DNA from: Candidatus Burkholderia verschuerenii
GTDB lineage: Bacteria > Pseudomonadota > Gammaproteobacteria > Burkholderiales > Burkholderiaceae
Direction: 5' to 3'
NCBI RefSeq assembly: GCF_001189365.1
Contig: NZ_LFJJ01000030.1
Location: 1-37,859 of the forward strand
DNA length: 37,859 bases
The notes beneath the pieces were generated by a model that saw only the letters and a list, made by a program, of their open reading frames with translations, was not told where the DNA came from and searched no databases. This document shows positions 35,691 through 37,859 of this stretch, piece by piece; position 1 is the first letter of the stretch, and each line of letters opens with the position of its first letter. Made by a program: the position numbers and the translations under genes.

Positions 35691-36704
35691 ATGAGTGGCG
35701 AACTCGTACTTGTCACGGGCGGGACTGGCTTTATCGCGCAGCATTGCATTCTGGCATTGCTGCAAAGCGGCTATCGCGTGCGAACCACCGTTCGCTCGCT
35801 GACGCGCGAGGAGGAAGTGCGCAAGCAACTCGAAACCGGCGGAATGAAAGCGGGGGATTCCTTGTCCTTCGTCGCCGCCGATTTGATGCACGACGCCGCC
35901 TGGCCGAATGCGATGGCGGACTGCGCCTATGTCTTGCACGGCGCATCGCCGACGCCATCGGGCGATCAGGTCAGCGAAGACGATTGGGTCAAGCCCGCCG
36001 TCGACGGCAATCTGCGCGTATTGCGCGCCGCGCGCGATGCGGGCGTGAAGCGCGTCGTGCTGACGTCCGCATTCGGCGCGGTCGGCATGGGTCATTCGGC
36101 GGAACATCGTTGTCCGTTCGATGAAACCGACTGGAGCGAGTTGACCGAGGACGTCGCACCGTATCAGAAGTCGAAGACGCTGTCGGAGCGTGCAGCGTGG
36201 GACTTTATTCGCACCGAAGGAGGCGGGCTGGAACTGTCGGCGATCAATCCGGTGGCGGTGCTCGGCCCCGCGCTGGGCGCGGATTTTTCGCATTCGGTTC
36301 GTATCATCAAGAGCCTGCTGGATGGCCAGCCGGGTTGCCTTAATATCAATTCGGGATTCGTCGATGTGCGCGACGTGGCCGATCTGCATGTGCGTGCAAT
36401 GACGCATCCATCGGCCAAGGGCGAGCGCTTCCTTGCGACGGCCGGCGAGAGCATGTGGATGATCGACGTCGCGAAGGTGCTTAAAGCAAGGCTCGGCGAG
36501 GTGGCGAACAAGGTGCCCTTAAACGTGTTACCGGACGCCGAAGTACGCAAGCATCCTGCAATGCAGGGAATTGTTTCGTTGCTCGGCATCAACCTGAATG
36601 CAACGAGCGATAAGGCGATCCGTCTGCTGGACTGGAAGCCGCGATCGCAAGAGGAGGCAATCGTTGCATGCGCTGAGAGTCTCGCGCAGCTTGGCTTGCT
36701 TTGA
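35691..36704 (+). CDS. extended SDR, aldehyde/dihydroflavonol-reductase-like
   Basis: A 337-residue NAD(P)-dependent reductase of the dihydroflavonol-4-reductase/aldehyde reductase group. It has the N-terminal cofactor loop TGGTGFIAQH (residues ~9-18), a Tyr-x3-Lys pair in PYQKSKTLSE and the AINPVAVLGP segment typical of this family. ATG 35691 follows AAAGGAATAGGC. Members reduce diverse aldehydes and ketones, so no substrate is assigned. It is paired with the divergent AraC regulator, a common arrangement. No lesion is seen. Confidence 0.87.
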   Translation: MSGELVLVTGGTGFIAQHCILALLQSGYRVRTTVRSLTREEEVRKQLETGGMKAGDSLSFVAADLMHDAAWPNAMADCAYVLHGASPTPSGDQVSEDDWVKPAVDGNLRVLRAARDAGVKRVVLTSAFGAVGMGHSAEHRCPFDETDWSELTEDVAPYQKSKTLSERAAWDFIRTEGGGLELSAINPVAVLGPALGADFSHSVRIIKSLLDGQPGCLNINSGFVDVRDVADLHVRAMTHPSAKGERFLATAGESMWMIDVAKVLKARLGEVANKVPLNVLPDAEVRKHPAMQGIVSLLGINLNATSDKAIRLLDWKPRSQEEAIVACAESLAQLGLL

Positions 36705-36933
36705 TTCGCTAGAAGAAAACGGGCAGGGCGCTAAGAAGAAAAGGCGCTTTGCTCTATTCGTTTTCACACGTTCTAAAGATTAATCCAGAAATGGAAAGGA
36801 TGACCAACTTCATACGATAAGTGCCGATAACGCCAAGAGCATGGCCGTCGCAAGTCTATTTTTTCAACTACGCTGACGATGCTCGTTGACAAGAGAACTC
36901 TTGCCCCGTCCAAATCTCGGATAAGACACACTC

Positions 36934-37735
36934 ATGGCGTCCAGCCCGTTCCCGTTGTGGTCCGCGTGTTTGACGACGATCGTCTGCTTTATCGTCGCGG
37001 GCGCGTTGGGCAAGCGCAGCCCGATGATTCGCGACGAAATCGATGAACTCGGACACGCTCAACGCTACGGCTATCTCGATGGCTTGCGAGGCTATCTCGC
37101 GTTTGCGGTGTTTTTGACGCACACGGCATCGAGCGCGATCTGGTATCGAACCGGCGAATGGGTATGGCCCGATTCCACGTTTTACATTCTGTGCGGACGC
37201 GTCCCGGTATCGCTGTTTTTCATGATCACAGGCTTTCTGTTTTCGCAGAAGCTCATGATGTCGCGCAGTCGCGTGAATTGGCGGCGCTTGTATCTGTCGC
37301 GATTGGGAAGGCTCGCGCCGCTCTATTTGTTCGTTACGACGATGGTCTTCATCGTCGTCGGATATGTCACGGGCTGGACATTGCATGTTGCGCCATCGGA
37401 ACTGCTTCGCGGCGCGGCGAGATGGCTCGCGCTCGGCATATTGGGCCATCACGATCTCAACGGACTCCAGCAATCGTGGATGATCAATCCAGCGACGTGG
37501 ACGCTGCGCTATGAATGGACGTTCTATGCGCTTCTGCCTTTGCTCGCGTTTTTTCTGACGACGCCGCGTTTCGTGCTTGTCACGATCGTCTTGCTGGCGC
37601 TGGTTTACGGCGCAGGCTTGCTAGAACCCGTGTGGGTGAATTTCCTGTTCGGAATCGCGGCGGCCAAGCTTAAGATCCGCTACAAAACGCTTGCCGGATT
37701 GGATGGAAAACGCGCGGCCATCGTCGCTTTTATTT
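36934..37735 (+). pseudogene. acyltransferase 3 (OafA/YrhL-like), interrupted by a group II intron
   Basis: The 5' exon encodes about 267 residues of an inner-membrane acyltransferase that O-acylates envelope sugars. It shows the family start DGLRGYLAFAVFLTHTAS (the conserved catalytic His lies in FLTH), GRVPVSLFFMITGFLFSQ, the RLGRLAPLY motif and several hydrophobic helices. Full members have about 350-400 residues. The sequence changes abruptly at 37736, where a GTGCG-starting intron-like sequence begins after the first base of a codon. The nominal frame reads 18 further codons into it and stops at 37788. The intron has the same orientation as the gene, so a functional intron could be spliced out and restore the product; hence pseudogene is provisional. 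The 3' exon is outside the window. Confidence 0.75.
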
Positions 37736-37859
37736 GTGCGCCGAGCATGCGCAACAGCTTGGGGGTGCAAGTTCCCTGTCCAGCCTGATGGGGCGAAGGC
37801 CTAGTGAAACGCAAGGGCGTCGTTGTGAGGCGGGGTCTGAAGGAAGCGTGTAGCAAAGC
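37736..37859 (+). mobile_element. 5' end of a bacterial group II intron (partial)
   Basis: The segment begins GTGCG, matching the GUGYG 5' consensus of group II introns, at an abrupt loss of coding similarity in the acyltransferase gene. The following sequence has the character of intron domain I: a GGGTGCAAGTTCCC segment, GCCTGATGGGGCGAAGGCCT, GGGCGTCGTTGTGAGGCG and TCTGAAGGAAGC. These match what I recall of bacterial group II introns. Only 124 bases are in the window, so domains II-VI, the reverse transcriptase/maturase gene and the 3' end are not visible. The class is not assigned. Confidence 0.75.

Noticed and set aside
37789-37859. right-edge sequence considered as a continuation of the acyltransferase in another frame
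   Set aside because: No frame gives the expected hydrophobic C-terminal helices, and the GTGCG start plus domain-I-like segments fit a group II intron better.
1-37859. defence system, CRISPR array, toxin-antitoxin pair, prophage or biosynthetic cluster
   Set aside because: None of the genes or repeats has the required motifs or arrangement. The region is catabolic and regulatory genes with scattered lesions.

Overview
The window is high-GC (roughly 60 % or more) DNA with dense, short-spaced genes. Its protein families point to Burkholderiaceae, most likely Burkholderia, Paraburkholderia or Caballeronia: hexuronate and deoxyribose catabolism, several RbsABC-type sugar transporters, and LysR, GntR, LacI, DeoR and AraC regulators. 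The species assignment is inferred from family resemblance only; no rRNA or other phylogenetic marker is present. No tRNA, rRNA, CRISPR array or phage module was seen.

The dominant feature is gene decay. Of 34 protein loci, 13 are visibly damaged: in-frame TGA codons (SDR, chemoreceptor, LysR), frameshifts (oxidoreductase remnant, SDR, chemoreceptor, EamA, second MFS, Ldh_2, aldehyde dehydrogenase, first permease, second binding protein, family 9 glycosyltransferase), a large in-frame deletion that removes the first Walker A of an ABC ATPase, and an acyltransferase interrupted by what looks like the 5' end of a group II intron at 37736. Base composition is still that of a free-living relative, so the decay looks recent, as in host-restricted Burkholderia/Caballeronia such as leaf-nodule symbionts (inference). 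A low-quality assembly could explain some indels. It explains less well the TGA codons, the deletion or the intron.

Layout. 1-3139: remnant of a ferredoxin-reductase-type oxidoreductase, broken SDR, broken chemoreceptor. 3260-4127: broken EamA transporter. 4421-9651: hexuronate module (MFS transporter, LacI regulator, uronate dehydrogenase, broken second MFS) with three copies of a GAAAACGTTTTC-like operator. 9777-10382: small glycosyltransferase. 10391-12488: divergent LysR/Ldh_2 pair, both broken. 12620-16170: PoxB-like pyruvate oxidase, ArsR-SRPBCC pair, alpha/beta hydrolase. 16212-26583: a complete-looking 2-deoxyribose module (DeoR operator, deoC, double-domain aldehyde dehydrogenase, mutarotase, sugar kinase, ABC transporter, convergent DeoR), now with three broken genes. 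26722-32589: sugar ABC transporter with GntR regulator, divergent from L-fuconate dehydratase. 32621-37859: hypothetical gene, family 9 glycosyltransferase broken by a 5-base repeat, AraC/SDR pair, and an intron-interrupted acyltransferase.

How the genes fit together. The hexuronate module imports uronic acids and oxidises them to aldarolactones. The deo module would import deoxyribose, phosphorylate it, cleave it to glyceraldehyde 3-phosphate plus acetaldehyde, and oxidise the acetaldehyde. The last module would import a sugar such as L-fucose and dehydrate L-fuconate, but its other enzymes are not here. I did not find a clearly new molecular system. The strongest observations are the decay pattern, the intron, the GGCCC repeat in an envelope-sugar glycosyltransferase, and the DeoR and LacI operator predictions.
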